This document shows positions 6,722 through 8,345 of a stretch of DNA of 8,345 bases, one piece after another. The notes beneath the pieces are model-generated. The model was not told where the DNA came from. It made no database searches and worked only from the letters and a program-made list of their open reading frames with translations. This DNA is from Bacteroidales bacterium UBA6248 (GTDB lineage: Bacteria; Bacteroidota; Bacteroidia; Bacteroidales; Lentimicrobiaceae), in NCBI GenBank assembly GCA_002441345.1, contig DJVU01000008.1, forward strand, positions 1 through 8,345, given 5' to 3'. The stretch's first letter is position 1. The number at the start of each line of letters is the position of its first letter. The position numbers were made by a program, and so were the translations under genes.

Positions 6722-8155
6722 CTATTTCAGCGTAATCGGATTACCCATGTAGAAATCAAGTACCGTTGTCTTGAACAGGTAATCGAATTTGCTTTGCAGC
6801 ACTTCCGATTCGGCATTGGTCATATCCTTCTTGGCATTGTTGTAATCAACAGGCGTCATCACCCCTACGCTGAATTTCTGTTCGGCATAACGGAAAGATT
6901 CCCTGGTAGCATCCAGCTTGCGGTTTGCCGCATGGTAATTCTTCAGCGAAGCCCTCGCATCGGCCCAGGCCTGTTGTATGGTTTTCTGCAGGCGCTGCTT
7001 CTCCAGCTCCAGCTCGAGCCTTGAATTCTCCATTGCGATTTTTGCCTTGCTCACCGCCGTGCGGCTCTGCCATCCGTTAAAAACGGGCATGGTGAGATAC
7101 AGACCTATTGTTTGGTTGTTATTATCACTTATCTGATCGCCCCAGGGCTTGGTTTTGTAGGTATAATCGAAATTGTAGGAGTAGACTTCATAATCGGCAA
7201 TGCCGGGATTTATAGCATAGCCTACCAGCACAGGATCAGATGGAGTAACTTTCTCGATAATCTGGCTTGCACCGGAATATCCTGTGCCCCAGCTGCCGCT
7301 CAGCGCGATGGAGGGATAATAGGTACCCCTGGCACGGTTCAGCTGACGCTCACTGCCCTGAAGGCGGTATTCAGCAGCCTTTACTTCAGGCATATTGGCA
7401 CCCGCATACGCAAATATTTTATCGGGCGTTACCTGCAGCGCAGGCTCAGCTTCTATATCCAGCACGGGAACAGCCACGTCGAATCCCTGAGCCGAAGGCA
7501 GGTCGAGCAGCTGCGACAGGGTGAGAAGCGACACTTCCAGGTTATTTTCAGCCTCAATCAGTGACGATTCCTCTCCGGCAGCCTGAGCCTCAAGCATAAA
7601 CAATTCTCCCGATGCCATGGAACCGGCATCCACCAGCTTGCGCATCCGCTCGGTTTGCTGCAGCGTAATATCCAGCTGGTTCCTGCGCGTTACCACCAGC
7701 TCCTTGTAAAACAGTACCTGCATGTAAAACGTGGCAATATTGAGGGACATATCGTTGATGAATTTCTCCGCATCCTTTTCACTCGCAAGCAAATTCAGTG
7801 TGTTCTGCCTAATAAGATTGAGTTTCTGGAACCCGTTGAAAAGCGTTACCCCGCTCTGCAGGTAGAAATTGTTCGACTGAACCCTGCTGGTAGCAAACTG
7901 GTTGGTGTACCTGTCAACCGTTTGCCCGTAGTTGTATGCATGCGAGGCATTTGCCGTAAGCCCGGGCAGCAGGTCGAGCTTCGATTGCAAAACATCGGCC
8001 CTGGCACTTTCGACCAGCAAAGCGGATTGCTTTACCTGGAGATTATTGGCATGTGCATGCCGTATGCACTGTTCGAGGGTCCACGGCTGCTGGGCATAAA
8101 GTCCGCCGGAAAAAAGCAATGCCAGCAGTAACAGGAAAACGTGTCTTTGATTCAT
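6722..8155 (-). CDS. TolC-family outer membrane efflux channel
   Basis: A 477-residue outer membrane factor, forming a trimeric beta-barrel plus periplasmic alpha-tunnel through which substrates leave the cell. A signal peptide is clear: MNQRH, a Leu-rich core at 6-15, and a GLYA cleavage site at 18-21. The mature protein starts with the typical WTLEQCIRHAHANNLQVK (25-42). The two OEP repeats are visible as matching segments: VTLFNGFQKLNL (103-114) against LTMPVFNGWQSR (354-365), each followed by a long helix, and MRKLVDAGSMASGELFMLEAQ (171-191) against AEQKFSVGVMTPVDYNNAKK (424-443). The second barrel region carries a longer, Tyr-rich segment (about 296-348) than the first, probably an extended external loop. 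The ATG at 8155 gives the signal peptide; there is no Shine-Dalgarno sequence. Its partner is presumably the adaptor encoded just downstream. The family is certain; the substrate is unknown. Confidence 0.94.
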   Translation of the reverse strand: MNQRHVFLLLLALLFSGGLYAQQPWTLEQCIRHAHANNLQVKQSALLVESARADVLQSKLDLLPGLTANASHAYNYGQTVDRYTNQFATSRVQSNNFYLQSGVTLFNGFQKLNLIRQNTLNLLASEKDAEKFINDMSLNIATFYMQVLFYKELVVTRRNQLDITLQQTERMRKLVDAGSMASGELFMLEAQAAGEESSLIEAENNLEVSLLTLSQLLDLPSAQGFDVAVPVLDIEAEPALQVTPDKIFAYAGANMPEVKAAEYRLQGSERQLNRARGTYYPSIALSGSWGTGYSGASQIIEKVTPSDPVLVGYAINPGIADYEVYSYNFDYTYKTKPWGDQISDNNNQTIGLYLTMPVFNGWQSRTAVSKAKIAMENSRLELELEKQRLQKTIQQAWADARASLKNYHAANRKLDATRESFRYAEQKFSVGVMTPVDYNNAKKDMTNAESEVLQSKFDYLFKTTVLDFYMGNPITLK

Positions 8156-8174
8156 TTTGAATTTATTTTTTTTT

Positions 8175-8182
8175 CAATAGTA
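8175..8182 (-). promoter_or_regulatory. Possible -7 promoter element for tolC
   Basis: On the minus strand this reads TACTATTG, one mismatch from TAnnTTTG, followed by an almost pure A/T leader of 19 bases before the tolC ATG. Position and leader resemble those of serS. No -33 TTG lies at the usual spacing, so the call is tentative. Confidence 0.4.
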
Positions 8183-8251
8183 CTGTTCCGGATAATCGCA
8201 GTTGTCTCCCGACCAATAAAATATCGTGCCATCCGCTATTTCTGCCTGTTT

Positions 8252-8344
8252 TCAGCCGGTCTGCAGCATTAACACCCGCTCGTATGTCCGGTTCCGCTCA
8301 CCGTTTGGTTCGGTAACGAACACCACAGACCCCTCCTGATCCTC
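8252..8344 (-). CDS. Probable C-terminal tail of an unidentified protein (partial)
   Basis: One leftward frame is open from the right edge for 30 codons and stops at the TGA at 8252-8254. The translation, including SVVFVTEPNGERNRTYERV and ending MLQTG, has an ordinary mix of charged and beta-strand-forming residues. About two thirds of its codons end in G or C, as expected for coding DNA with this composition. The other two frames on this strand look less protein-like. The gene would end 97 bases upstream of tolC and could share its transcript. I do not recognise the family; it does not resemble the C-terminus of an RND pump or MacB permease, but 30 residues are too few to decide. Confidence 0.4.
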   Translation of the reverse strand, partial: EDQEGSVVFVTEPNGERNRTYERVLMLQTG

Positions 8345-8345
8345 T

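Noticed and set aside
7112..7564. A 150-codon plus-strand frame antisense to tolC.
   Set aside because: It lies wholly within the TolC coding sequence, with no promoter or recognisable domain, and is a shadow frame.

Overview
The window looks like chromosomal DNA from a member of the Bacteroidota. The evidence is indirect. The start codons lack Shine-Dalgarno sequences, a perfect TAnnTTTG-type -7 element sits just upstream of serS with a short A-rich leader, and the protein sequences (an NFPYN-type RsmA, a TolC/adaptor pair of this style) fit that phylum. Base composition is close to balanced and looks even across the genes. I see no insertion sequence, phage gene, CRISPR array, tRNA or rRNA, and no sign of recent transfer. 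No lower rank can be supported from the sequence alone.

Layout: positions 1-313 are an apparently non-coding stretch with a short GC-rich inverted repeat at the extreme left edge and the serS promoter at its right end. Three rightward genes follow: serS (seryl-tRNA synthetase, 314-1585), a secreted tetratricopeptide-repeat protein of unknown function (1692-3596), and rsmA (16S rRNA dimethyladenosine methyltransferase, 3626-4417). A 23-base convergent junction separates rsmA from a leftward block that reads, in transcription order, tolC-family outer membrane channel (8155-6722), RND/ABC-type periplasmic adaptor (6522-5161) and tsaB (t6A-modification subunit, 5145-4441). The 197-base spacer between tolC and the adaptor gene is the most structured non-coding DNA here: it has a long near-perfect hairpin, two weaker inverted repeats and a possible promoter. 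At the right edge a leftward frame ends at 8252 and is probably the C-terminal tail of another gene.

Functionally there are two themes. Translation is represented by serS (tRNA charging), rsmA (small-subunit maturation) and tsaB (tRNA modification at A37). Envelope export is represented by the TolC-like channel and its adaptor, without the inner-membrane pump, which is not in this window. The TPR protein lies between two translation genes but carries a signal peptide, so it acts outside the cytoplasm.

I did not find a convincing new biological system. The observations most worth a second look are the hairpin array between tolC and the adaptor gene, the tight coupling of tsaB to that adaptor, the orphan channel/adaptor pair, and the uncharacterised TPR protein inserted between serS and rsmA.
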